Positions 35,690 to 45,639 of a stretch of DNA of 64,000 bases are shown here, piece after piece. The notes beneath the pieces are model-generated. The model ran no database searches, had not been told where the DNA came from, and saw only the letters and a list, made by a program, of their open reading frames with translations. This DNA is from Isoetes taiwanensis (lineage: Eukaryota; Streptophyta; Lycopodiopsida; Isoetales; Isoetaceae): assembly GCA_021234155.1 (NCBI GenBank), contig JAJEKV010000002.1, positions 20,211,761 to 20,275,760 of the forward strand, in the 5' to 3' direction. Numbering within the stretch: the stretch's first letter is position 1; each line of letters begins with the position of its first letter. The translations under genes and the position numbers were made by a program.

Positions 35690-35875
35690 TGTAATGAAGG
35701 TGGTGAGTGTGGTGACGAATGTGGTGAATGTGGTGATTGTGGTGAATGTGGTGACAGTGATGAATGTGGTGCGTGTGATGGTGTGGTATTTGTAATGGAT
35801 GTGGTGGATGTGATGATTGTGATGAATTTGGTGCATGTGGTGGACGTGTGATGATTGTGGTGAATATGGACTGAT
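35690..35875. repeat. GTGGTGAAT-type microsatellite inside the gypsy element
   Basis: Imperfect repeats of TGTGGTGA(A/C)TG, about 185 bp, lying between the protease-side region and the start of the reverse transcriptase frame. The LTRs contain a related GTGGTGAGTGGTGA microsatellite, so the motif appears both in the LTRs and internally. Confidence 0.8.
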
Positions 35876-36414
35876 CTGATTTACCTCATCCTCCGGAAAT
35901 GCGATGCCACCAAGCTGCTTTTTCCTTGTATAGTGGGCTGATTTCTGTTTACCCCATCCATGCTTGATGTCAAAATCAGCATCTCTACTTGATCTTGATC
36001 AATACCTTGCTGAAATAAAGTCTCAGCAATGGGTCTTTGAATGGACTCCTCCTGCATGTTTACAAGAGTCTCTTGTAACTCACCTTCACCAATACTTTCA
36101 AGTCTTTGGATATACTTGTCTCGCAACTTGCTGTTGTAAGTGACATATTTCTGAAATTTGGGTACCTCTGAACCACTTGTACAAAGTCTTATCTTCCCTG
36201 TCACCCACTTCCAAGACATGAAAACAACTAAGACCTTGCTGCCACGACACCATAGCATTTTTCTTTCTTTGATTTCTAAGCTGCGGGCTGCTCAAAGAAG
36301 GATTGCAAAGAAAGGTACCTTTTCTCGATTTGAGGATGATCTATAGTAACCTTGTGTTCTCCTTGAAAGATGTTCATTTCACGCTTCCTCCATGAAGTCT
36401 CAAACTTGCGGCAT

Positions 36415-37370
36415 CTAACCATATGCGACTCGGCAACAAAGTATAAGTTTCAGCATGCACGCTCTCTGCGGAAATTTCAAAACCATGAAATCCAAGATTG
36501 CTTCCACCTCATAGACCTTGCATAAAACATTTCTTATGACTCCCATAGGCTGCACCTTCATTTGATTGAATGCTTTGAGCATCATAGTTGTCGGTTCCAT
36601 CATTTTCAATCCAACTTGAAGCATTATGTGGTAAGGCATTACATTCACTCCTTCGCGGTATCTATGTTGGCCTCTTTGATTAGATATCCATTAATACTCA
36701 CATCACAAAGAAATGGCCCAGGATCCTTGGATTGCCGGGCTGGTGGCTCCATTCTCCTCTTGTCAGTATCATTTGATATGATTTGTTGGACTGAAATTTT
36801 TGATTTTGTTCTTCCCCCTAACTCTTGCAACAAATTTGGAGAATAATGCATCAATTGCTCAAGAGTAAGTGTAACTTTAGTGGCCAAAACTTGGCTGATC
36901 ACATCATCTTCATTTTGAATTTCCTCATCCACCATAGGAGGCATCACTATGGGCTGATTTTCTTCTATAGACCTAAACTGTTCTAGGCAAAGCACATTGA
37001 ATTGCACCTTCTTAGGTGCTGACACCTTCAAAGCTTGTTCCTTCAAAGCCTTTGGACAAGAGGTCTTAGTCTTCTCCGCAATTGGCACTACTCTTGGTTC
37101 TTGAACCATCTTTTGTGATCTTGTAACTGCATTTACTTCTCCAATCTCTTCTTCTTGCTGAAATGGATCATGCTCCACCTCAACAAATCCACAATTTACT
37201 ACTGATTTTGCCTTCTCTTGCTTCTTAAGCTCCTCAATAAGAGCCTTAACTTGAGGATTATCAATGTACTTTGCATCTTGAATGCGAACATCATTATTAG
37301 GAAGAGGTACTGATTCAAACACTTGCTGCTGTTGGTTGCTCATTCTGGTTTCCCATGGATTTTCCAACAA
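36415..37370 (-). pseudogene. Gypsy linker and retropepsin-like protease, active site broken
   Basis: A charged linker (from 37,370) leads to D-V-S-I-N-G-Y-L-I-K and I-D-T-A-K-E then a stop at about 36,645. In the next frame N-V-M-P-Y continues (36,648-36,415). Retropepsins normally have D-T/S-G-A followed by x-N-x-M-P. Here the bases encoding the Gly-Ala part are disturbed and the frame shifts within the active site, so this copy lacks a functional protease. Confidence 0.7.
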
Positions 37371-37495
37371 GTAGTCTCATCATGCTTGAATTTATCACAT
37401 AACTTGCAATATAAATGAGCCTTACTTGGATACCATCCCTGTTTTGGCTGCACCATTGGTGTGGAACCCATTGGAACTTGTTGGGCAATTGGAGC

Positions 37496-38601
37496 TTATG
37501 GCATCATTGGAACTTGTGGTATGATAGGTGCTGCTTGTATTGGTTGAATAGGAATAGATGGTGCTTGTTGCATAACAGCAAATACCGGATTGGCCCTCTC
37601 AAAGAATCTCTTCTCCCTACATTCTTGATCATTATGGCCCTTGATTTGGCATCTTGAGCAGAATTTCAGCAATCTACATGTAGTATCAGAATGCCCAATA
37701 GACCCACAATACTCACAAGTAATAAACTGCACCTCCCTTGGCTTCTCACCAATTGTAAGCTTAGAAATCTTGGCTGCAATATCCTCTATTTTATGCTCTG
37801 GAGCAGCAACTTCATGAATGTATCCCAGCTTATCTTCAGCCTTGAGAGCATACTTTTGTGCCTCTAGCAATGTTGTAGGCTGTTTCGCCTTCACCTTATG
37901 AGCAATAGCTCGTTTCAGCCCCTTCACATACCATTGGATATCCATTTCATCATTCCTTGCCATCTTCCAATGAACCACGGCTTTGAGAACCGCAATATAC
38001 CTCTGATTATACTCTCTAATTGATTCATCTTCCTTTTGTGTGAAATTGGTCCACCTTTCCATAGTCTTATCCTTACCATGAACTTCTTGATAATTAGCAA
38101 TGAAAGCTTCCTTTAATTCCTGATATGTCATGGTATCTGGCTGAGTTTGGCCCATTCCTCCACCGAATCTTGCAAAGAACTATGAAACCAAAGCAAGTAA
38201 TCAGCAGCCGGTAACTTACACTGCTGGCGATACCTCTCAAACTTCACAATATGCTTCAAAGGATCCCGATCCACCAGATCATCAAACTTTGGAATCCCTA
38301 TTGTCTGAAAACCCCATACCATAGGTGGTAATACAGCCATCTCTGCCTCTTCTTGGGTTTCTTGAAATTGGAAAAATGAAATTGAATCTCCCTTCAATTT
38401 GAAAAACGAAATTGGATTACCTTCTAGATCGGTAAATGGAATCAAAACCTCCTGGATCTGAGAACTAGACCCTAGATCTGCTCCCAAATCTGAAAACGAA
38501 ATTGAATCTTGATGCAATTTTGAGCCCAAAGATTGACTCACCGGTCCCCTTCTTGTTACGATAGAGCTTGGTGGGATATCCTTCTTACTTCCCTTGGGCA
38601 T
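37496..38601 (-). pseudogene. Gypsy gag with two zinc knuckles
   Basis: The frame from 38,601 starts M-P-K-G-S-K-K-D and includes I-P-K-F-D-D-L and F-E-R-Y-R-Q-Q-C. After a frame change near 38,140 it continues T-Y-Q-E-L-K-E-A-F-I, R-E-Y-N-Q-R-Y and two C-x2-C-x4-H-x4-C knuckles (C-E-Y-C-G-S-I-G-H-S-D-T-T-C and C-S-R-C-Q-I-K-G-H-N-D-Q-E-C). Gag forms the particle and binds element RNA. One frameshift separates the capsid-like part from its beginning. Confidence 0.85.
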
Positions 38602-38771
38602 AAAACTATGCTCCCCTTGTCAAATTTTACTCCACAAATCAATTACGGCAAAATCCCCTTCACACAAGAAATTGCTCCTTTCACAATGGTGTCGTTCTTT
38701 ACCGACGATCACCAATACCAATGGTAACAACTCTTTTTTCAATGGAAATTCTTGCCGATCAATGGTCTGTC

Positions 38772-38791
38772 GAGCACCGTGGTCGCCAAAT
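38772..38791 (-). other. Probable primer-binding site of the gypsy element
   Basis: Read on the minus strand, directly inside the 5' LTR, the sequence is ATTTGGCGACCACGGTGC. T-T-G-G-C-G-A-C-C-A-C starts two bases inside the LTR edge, the usual place for the tRNA primer site. The tRNA is not assigned. An inverted near-copy (GTGGCGACCACAGTGGG, plus strand) lies inside the other LTR. Confidence 0.55.
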
Positions 38792-39141
38792 TGTTAGAGC
38801 CTGAACTCTAACCTTGCAAGAAGGATGAAAAACCCACAATCCAAGCTCAATCTATCAGATCAAGGCAATGCACAAGACAAAGAATCATCATCTCCATAGC
38901 TAGATCAAGCAAAAATGCTCTCTCCATACACCGTCCCTCTCTGTTCTTCTCTCTCTGCTCAGATAATACAATGCTCATGATGGCTCCACAATGCATACGT
39001 GCAAATATCCTGCACGCGTGTATGCGCCTATATCACTCTATATACGGTATATGATGAGTGTGGTGAGTGGTGACTGGTATGGTGAGAGGTGACGAGTGTG
39101 GTGAGTGGTGAATGGTGTGGTGAGTGGTGACGACCCCAACA
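38792..39141 (-). repeat. 5' LTR of the gypsy element
   Basis: 350 bp, direct copy of 32,120-32,469 with about three base differences seen by eye; bordered outside by the TGAGC target duplication. Confidence 0.9.
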
Positions 39142-39181
39142 TGAGCTTGCAACAAAGAGGATTAAAAGACTTAAAACTGAC

Positions 39182-39829
39182 CTGGGGCATGTCCAAAAAC
39201 TGGATTCGAAGTGTCCTTTTCTTCCTGACATCCCTGTACTTTGAAGAAGTTTTGGTGTGGGTTAACCAAAAATCATTTACCAAGTGTTTGGTTGATTCCG
39301 GGAGCATGTCTGCCCTGGGTTGCCTTCCTGCCAGTGCCCACATGTTAGCACCTGATAATGACATGCGCTTTCTTCTAATTGCAACTTTTGTAAGGTTTCT
39401 TGCTTGCAATTGAAGAATTCTGGAGGCTACTCCTTTTTGCTTGAGTCCCATTTCACCAACAATCGTTGATAACAGGGAATGCTTAACTGCTAATTTATCA
39501 TTGTTATTTGCTTGTTTCACTTCCTGCAGACCTTCACAGATATTTTGTAGCATAGTATCCTTCATAATTGCTTGCGCTGGATTTCCAATGGCAGATTCAA
39601 AAAAGAAGTGCAGCCTTTCATCCCGAACAGTTTTCACTGCTAAAGCTCTCTTTTGCACAAGACGTAAATCTTGAACCTGATCATATATAAATTTAACAAT
39701 TTCATCAATCTTACGCTTCATTTTCTTTGTCATATTCCCGATATTGCAATCTTCTTGCGCCATTTCCGTTCCTTCGTTGTTGATCATGGTTCTTGCGTAG
39801 TTTAAGGTTAGCTGGAGGAATTCTGGCAA
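39182..39829 (-). pseudogene. Transposase-like gene, first exon
   Basis: The frame starts M-P-E-F-L-Q-L (39,829) or M-A-Q-E-D-C (39,762). It contains a coiled-coil-like charged part, then A-V-K-H-S-L-L-S-T-I-V-G-E-M-G-L, I-R-R-K-R-M-S-L-S and V-N-D-F-W-L-T-H-T-K-T-S-S-K-Y-R-D-V, and ends F-L-D-M-P-Q at a CAG|GTCAGT donor at about 39,182. Splicing in phase zero to 31,504 continues S-E-L-Y-E-M-F-K. The exon itself is open over its whole length. It is probably the N-terminal, possibly DNA-binding, part of the same protein whose motifs lie at 30.8-31.5 and 21.5-22.7 kb. Confidence 0.6.
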
Positions 39830-40139
39830 GAAGGAGGGAAATCCTGGAGCTGGGCGAAGTTTTAGCCAGAAAGTGGGAAATTCTCCTAACGTTCAGGGGT
39901 TTCTTGGAGTGGTTAGAGCGGTGGGAATGAAATCTGCTTCATGATTGCGTTTTAGTTGACGTGGCAATTAATTCCGAAAAAAAGCTTCCTTAATATGGCT
40001 ATTATGTACATACTGAAAAAAACAATTATGTATTTGAAATGTGATACATCTCTTACTCTACATTTGGCTAAATGTAGGACACCCTAGCTTTCTTTTACCC
40101 TACATCCCTGCGTAACCGTTGGAAATGGAGCAGTCTGTC

Positions 40140-40940
40140 AATCACAAGCTAAAGGCATTATTCATATTGAACAAGCACATGGAATTTGCCCAATTATAGA
40201 GGTATTTCATGTAAGCAAGGTAAGCATGTTATATTTGGTAATGGAGAGATGTATCTAACAGATATTAGTTCACGAACGCTAATAAAGCCTGAGCAACTTG
40301 GAGTAAGAATTACAGGTCACATGAATGCGGGTGATCTATACATGGTCGATGGCGGACCACAAGTCTATTCTTCAACCTATTTGGCTACTGATTCCACCTT
40401 GGAAACGTTATGACATGCACACTTCGGACATGTTGGAGGCAGGGCCATTGGTGAATTATCTCGTTTGGGAATGGTAAATGGCTTACCAAGAGTACATCCT
40501 TAGCATGTCATGCATGTCATTTAGGTAATCAAACTCAGAAACCATATCCTCCAGAAATTGATTTTAGAGCTACAAAAGTTTTAGAATTACTTCATATGGA
40601 TCTTTGTTACATGCCCACTCTTTCTATGGGAGGAGCTCACGAGTTCTTCGCTATTGTGGATGACTATAGAAGATTAATTTGGGCTCTTTGTTTTTAAAAG
40701 TGATTTCCTCAATGGTGACTTGCAGGAAACTATTTTTATGGAGTAGCCACAAGGCTTTATCAAAACAGGTGAGCAAACACTTGTTTGTAAACTCCGCAAG
40801 AGTTTATATGGGTTAAACAAGCACCACAGTGTTGGCATAAGAAAATCAATGGATTTTTATTGAAATTAGGCTTTGAAAGATCTAGGGCAGATCCTAGTCT
40901 CTATTATAAGCAAGCTCATAACAAGATATGCATTCTTGTT
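40140..40940 (+). pseudogene. Ty1/copia fragment: gag-pre-integrase and reverse transcriptase pieces
   Basis: About 40,186-40,500 encodes a gag-pre-integrase-like part (G-D-L-Y-M-V-D-G, then H-F-G-H-V-G-G-R-A-I-G-E-L-S with stops and shifts). A few integrase residues follow to about 40,690. Then the sequence jumps to reverse transcriptase: D-F-L-N-G-D-L-Q-E-T-I-F-M, then a P-Q-G-F-I-K segment, C-K-L-R-K-S-L-Y-G-L and A-D-P-S-L-Y-Y-K-Q. Most of the integrase is deleted. The piece stops at I-C-I-L-V-L, just before the expected Y-V-D-D box, where LINE sequence begins. Confidence 0.8.
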
Positions 40941-42545
40941 TTAAATAATGGAAGATTGGTAGACCTGCGAGGAAGAGATCATGAAATTGGCAATAATAGC
41001 TCTGCCATTTTTGGAGAGATATTTAGAATTCAGGGTGTCAACCTTTTTATAAACTTTATCAGTTATATCATTCCACAAATCAGAGGCATTACTTCTGATG
41101 GCAAAAGGGATATCCAGAATTTTAGCTTTAGTACATGGAGAGTTATACTTACAGCCAAAAAGGCCAGCTGCATGGGTGCCTTTGTCAATGTCCCGGGCTT
41201 GAATAGCTGATTTAAAGGGGTTAATTCTGCAACCTGAAGTTTGACCAAAATCTTGAAGGATTTGCTGAGTGTTGATAATTGATCTTTGATCCATGGATGT
41301 CAATATAAAGGTGTCATCAGCAAAGTGCCCGTTGAGAATTTGATCCACCTGAGAATTATCTGGGAGTTGAAGACCTTTGATAGATTTGTCATTCTTGGCA
41401 GCTTCCAATCTGCTGTGCAAGGCTTCCATGACTATTAAAAACAGGAAGGCCAAAGGGCATCCTTGTTTGACTCCTCTTCTTAGAGCAAAGAAGGGGCTAC
41501 ATTCCCCATTAACAAGCACTGCTGATCTAGAATTACCCAAAATGGCTTTAAACATATCTATACTCTCCTCGTTGAAACCCAGAGCCCTGCAACATTTAAA
41601 CAAAAAATTCCAACTGACCGTATCGAAGGCTTTCATGATATCCAGTTTGAGAAGAGCAATGTCTTGGTTAGATTCCTTGGCTCAGTGCAATCCTAAGATT
41701 GCAGTGACCACATTGTCCAGGATGAACCGGTCCTTAAGGTATGCTGATTGGGTGCTGCTAATTGCAGTGTTTAAAATCTTCTTGAGCCTTGCTGCCAGCG
41801 CACCTGCAATTATCTTGTAGATAACATTAGTAAGCGAGATTGGTCTGTAATCAGCAAAGGAGGTTGGAGAATCAGTCTTAGGGATGAGAGTAATAAGACT
41901 CGTGTTGATTCTGGCGTCCAGACATTTGCTAATCCTGAATTCATTGGCCAAATTGGTAACTCCAACACTTAAAATAGGCCACGCCTTTTTAAAAAATTCT
42001 GCAAGGAGACCATCTGGTCCCGAAGTTTTCCCATTTTCCATACCTGAGATTACTTCCTTGAGCTCATGATCAGTGAAAGGGAAATTGATCAGGTGGTTCT
42101 GGTTCTCATTGACTTTACCCCTAATATTAATGAATAAGTCCATCATCTCCTCAGAACAGTCAGTATTAGTGGCCATAATCTTGATAAAGTGGTCCACAGC
42201 AGCATTTTTGAGATTAAGATCACCAGAGATAATAGTATCCCTAACCTTGACTTCTTCAATTTGATTTCTCTTGAGTTTCGTTTTGGCTTTGATGAAGAAG
42301 TACTTAGAGTTACATCTCTCATCCTCCTTAAGCTCTTTGATTTTAGCCTTTACTTTCCAACCCTTTGCAATGCTAATTTCTTCCTTCTCAATCTGAATTT
42401 TGATATCATCTTGCATGTCAGCTGGGGCATTGCTGAGCCTTTGTCTTAATTGGGAGAGATTAGCATGCTTCTGGTAATGAATCTCTTTTCCCCAACATTT
42501 TAACCAGCTCTTGATGTGTTTGGCCAAGTTTATCCACCACCACAT
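40941..42545 (-). pseudogene. LINE reverse transcriptase
   Basis: Frame 42,545-41,682 carries K-T-S-G-P-D-G-L-L-A-E-F-F-K-K, L-I-P-K-T, D-Y-R-P-I-S-L-T-N-V-I-Y-K and Q-S-A-Y-L-K-D-R-F-I. After a frame break near 41,640-41,690 the second frame has A-F-D-T-V-S-W, G-V-K-Q-G-C-P-L-A and F-A-D-D-T, the catalytic box. The order matches non-LTR reverse transcriptases of plant L1. The protein stops at S-S-S-Q-V-Y-Q-S-S-I-I without the usual C-terminal zinc-finger part. Confidence 0.88.
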
Positions 42546-42689
42546 CCAACCCCGCGGTCCCCAACCGTTTGGGATGACAGCTAATAATATTCCGAGTTTA
42601 TCAAGAAAATCCTCATGATCAAGAAGGTTAACATTAAGCTTGAAAAAGGATTTTCACTGCTGTGGTTGTTCTTGCGGTCAGACTAATTT

Positions 42690-43401
42690 GCTGAGGATAA
42701 TGGTCGGAAAGAGTATAACCAGTTAAATTATCCACCCTGCTACCAATGGTCCACAGGTTCTCACTAAGGTAGAAACGGTCATGAAGTCAACAAATAGGGT
42801 CAGCCCTGTGATCAGACCAGCTAAAGGAATTGGGTTTGGTTCTGGCCATTCTAAGATTATGATTAGTGAGAAGCTTGGTCCAAGCACACATTTCATGAGG
42901 CAAGAGAGCCTTAAAGTTCTTATTTTTCATATAGCTATCTGTAACCATATTAAAGTCCCCTGCAAGGATGAGATCGTCGACATCTATATTGGCCAGGCTA
43001 TGGTTGATTTTATTCCATACCATAATCCTCTCAGAGGAATTATGGTAAGAATAAACGTTAGTGATGGCAATAGTATCAGAGCCTAGATTACCTACCAGAA
43101 CCTGCCACCTACCATTACTGTCATTAATCATATGATTTACCTCCAGATTGATTCTCAGATTCCACACAATAGCTATACCTGCAGACGAGTCATTAGCACT
43201 GATAGACCAAACTTTGAAATTGGGAGGAAGAGATCTAGAAATAATTTCATTGTGGTTAGGATCATGGATCTTGTGTTCCTGGATAAGCAAAATATCAGGG
43301 TTAAGGGTAGAGATACAGACCTTTAGACGCTCCCTTTTGATAAGGTTGTTTATACCCTGGATGTTCCAGGTAATAATCTTTAAGGAATCAGACATTAGCA
43401 T
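42690..43401 (-). pseudogene. LINE apurinic-type endonuclease
   Basis: The frame starts L-K-I-I-T-W-N-I-Q-G and contains I-L-L-I-Q-E-H-K, T-N-V-Y-S-Y, L-I-L-A-G-D-F-N-M-V and F-S-W-S-D-H-R. After a TGA stop near 42,787 it continues in the same frame to Y-T-L-S-D-H-Y-P. These are the Asn, Glu, Tyr, Asp-x-Asn and Ser-Asp-His positions of the endonuclease/exonuclease/phosphatase fold that nicks target DNA. One nonsense codon breaks it. Confidence 0.88.
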
Positions 43402-44247
43402 TTGTACCTATCTTTGGCCATCCTGGATTGGATGGCTGAATTCCTGGGGCTGACTCTAAGAGGTCCAAGATAAGTTTTCTTCTGTCCCCTGCCCCTCCTT
43501 CTTGAAGTAATTTGCTTCCATCCTTCCTCATTGCAAGAATGAATGAATTCATTTTCCGAGTTGTAGCTCTCAGACTCCACCTCAGAATTTTCTTCCTTGA
43601 GAGGGAAGGAGAGGGTCACAATACCTGTTTTAAATTTAACCTCCATATTGACGTTTCTGAGTAAGAAATTCCAGTTGTTGTCCATAAAGAGAGAATCATT
43701 CTTGAGAGTGAATTCCGTTTGATTCTCGTTAGGGTCCATCTGAGTTATGACTTTACAACCGATTTGAGCCTGAGCACCAGCAACCGTCTTTTTGGGGCGC
43801 CATTCCTGCCTAATGATGAGAGGGGGCTTCACAGAGGTGCCTTTATCACAGATAGGAGTGGCTTCTTCGAGCACCTTATGGGTGGGGAGTTTGGAGTACA
43901 CAACCTCCAAATTAAGGGTTCTACCTTCTGAGATCTTTATTTTAACATTTTTTAGCCATCTGGAGTCAATTTCTTTAGAAATACAGATAGAAGGGAAATT
44001 TGTTTGGAGGGATGTTTATGCAAATAATATCCCCCAAGTTGCTCGAGATGGCCTTCAGATGGGTAAGAGTCCATAGGGCAGGAGGTAGATTTGGAAATGT
44101 TATCCAGGTGGAGGTAGAAATGTGATTAGAGTTACCTGGGGTAAACATTGGGCTCCATCTCATGATGTAGAACTCGTTGTTGCTAATTTTGCCCAATTTC
44201 TTTTTTAGCAGGTAGGTAACACTAAAATTATCCATGGATGATTCCAT
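43395..44247 (-). pseudogene. LINE ORF1-like region
   Basis: The upstream part has F-Y-I-M-R-W-S-P-M-F and T-W-I-T-F-P-N-L-P-P-A-L-W (44,247-43,975), the pattern of the DUF4283-type N-terminal domain common in plant L1 ORF1 proteins. A second frame (43,910-43,395) is charged and ends with basic residues. ORF1 proteins bind element RNA. Frame breaks separate the parts. Confidence 0.65.
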
Positions 44248-44282
44248 TATAACAAAGGATGCAACTCATCTTATATTTTTTA

Positions 44283-45100
44283 TTATTCAACAAGTCATTT
44301 GAGATCACAGACCTAGGATTTTTGCACTACTACCTAGGAGTTGAGGTCTGGCAAAAAGATACATCTATCATGCTCAGTCAAACCAATTAAAGAAGTCTTG
44401 AATAGATTTCGTATGGAAGACTCCAAGCTAGTTCCTGCTCCATATGAACCAGGCATCAAAACTTACTTTAAATATTGATGGAGAACCGTGTGACCCCACT
44501 TTATTTCGCCAATTTGTTGGTTGTCTCATTTACTCCACTATTACAAGGGCTGACATTGTATTTGCAGTTGGGCAGGTTAGCAAATACATGCAACATCCAA
44601 AGAAGACTCATTGGATGGCAGCCAAGAGGATTTTGGCATACTTGAAAGGTACAATGTTTGAGAGGATTTCTTATTTTCGAAACCAATCTCCTGTGTTGTC
44701 CTTTTACGCAGATGTAGACTTTGCATCTCATGATCGTGAGGCTAGAAAGTCTACTACATGGTTCGTTTCGTTTTTTGGAAATAGTCCAATGATGCGGTCA
44801 TCGAAAAAGCAAACCACTGTTAGCCTCAGCACCATAGAAGCAGAATTGAAAGCCATGTGTACTGGATTTCAAGAAATTTTATGGATGCTCAATCTCTTTC
44901 AAGACTTGGAAGTGTCAATAAAGGCGGCCACAATATTAGAGGATAATTCTGGCGCTATGACATTTAAAAAAGGCCAGAAGTATCATCCCTTAACAAAGCA
45001 TTTGGACACTCAACTATGTCTCAACTATGTTTCATGAGAGAGAAGGTACTACCATGATCAATCTTCAATATTGTGCTACACGAAAACAATTGGCTGATGG
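44283..45100 (+). pseudogene. Ty1/copia fragment: end of reverse transcriptase and RNase H
   Basis: Resumes with F-E-I-T-D-L-G-F-L-H-Y-Y-L-G-V-E-V and, after a frame change, F-R-Q-F-V-G-C-L-I-Y, A-A-K-R-I-L-A-Y-L-K-G-T, F-Y-A-D-V-D-F-A-S and S-L-S-T-I-E-A-E-L-K-A, the copia RNase H motifs (the usual A-D-A-D-W is A-D-V-D-F). It continues the element cut at 40,940 and lacks an identifiable LTR. Confidence 0.85.
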
Positions 45101-45185
45101 GATAAGCCTTTGGTTGGAGTCAAACTCAAGCAGATGAAGCAGGCTTTAAGGCTGCAGCTGTCACCTTACTACTATATATCTAGGC

Positions 45186-45629
45186 TTGTTCTCCGTTTTA
45201 AATTCAATAGAGCATCTTCTCCTCTTCTTATTTTACTTCCACACATCTCCATCAATTCAAATAAATCAAGGATCTGCTAGTCACTTCCCTGGCTTCCATT
45301 TGTTACCTGATGATGAACCTGTCACCTCCATCGACGAGGCCATTTGGATCCAATGTCTGGCTATGGAACTCCATATTCTTCCTGCTCCTAGTATTCCACT
45401 TTATATTGATAATCAGGGAGCTATCGCAATTTCTCATAATCTTGTTCTGCACAAGCGTATGAAGCATGTTGACATTAACTTTCACTTCATTCAAGACATT
45501 GTTCAGCAAGGCCTCATCATTTCCTCTTACTGTCCTACATCAAACATAGTTGCCGACATGCTGACAAGAGCTCTACTTCGACCAAAGTTGGCTCAGTTTC
45601 TTGATTTCATTGGTTTAACTCTGATTTGA
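45186..45629 (+). pseudogene. Second, distinct Ty1/copia RNase H end
   Basis: The frame includes E-A-I-W-I-Q-C-L-A-M-E-L, L-Y-I-D-N-Q-G-A-I-A-I-S-H-N, K-H-V-D-I-N-F-H-F-I and A-D-M-L-T-R-A-L-L-R-P-K, ending I-G-L-T-L-I then a stop. This repeats the C-terminal RNase H motifs just seen upstream, in a different sequence version, so it comes from another copia element abutting the first. Confidence 0.82.
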
Positions 45630-45639
45630 TCCATCCTTA

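Larger units (their letters stand above)
32120..39141 (-). mobile_element. Ty3/gypsy LTR retrotransposon, complete ends, coding strand minus
   Basis: Two 350-bp direct repeats (32,120-32,469 and 38,792-39,141) start TGTTAGAGCCTGAA and end GACCCCAACA. TGAGC flanks both sides (32,115-32,119 and 39,142-39,146). I count only about three differences between the LTRs, so the insertion is recent. Between them, on the minus strand and in the order gag, protease, reverse transcriptase, RNase H, integrase, lie recognisable Ty3/gypsy domains. Several reading-frame breaks occur (gag near 38,140, protease near 36,650, integrase near 33,310), so this copy is not autonomous. It sits in the first intron of the minus-strand transposase-like gene, same orientation as that gene. 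Confidence 0.93.
40941..44270 (-). mobile_element. L1-type LINE segment embedded in the copia fragment, lacking its 3' end
   Basis: On the minus strand: an ORF1-like part (44,247-43,395), an endonuclease (43,401-42,690) and reverse transcriptase (42,545-40,941). Copia sequence borders both sides (I-C-I-L-V-L on the left; F-E-I-T-D-L-G-F-L-H-Y-Y-L-G from about 44,295 on the right). The LINE stops within the region after the reverse transcriptase core, with no 3' domain and no poly(A). That is unlike normal target-primed insertion, which truncates 5' ends. About 25 copia residues including Y-V-D-D are missing at the junction. Confidence 0.85.

Noticed and set aside
35666-35851. Cys/Gly/Asp-rich open frame
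   Set aside because: Translation of the GTGGTGAAT microsatellite inside the gypsy element, opposite to its coding strand.
5040-40110. Terminal inverted repeats of the putative large transposon
   Set aside because: GTGTCTTACATTAGC near 5,081 resembles, in inverse, GCTAAATGTAGGACAC near 40,068, but the match is short and its surroundings do not align.
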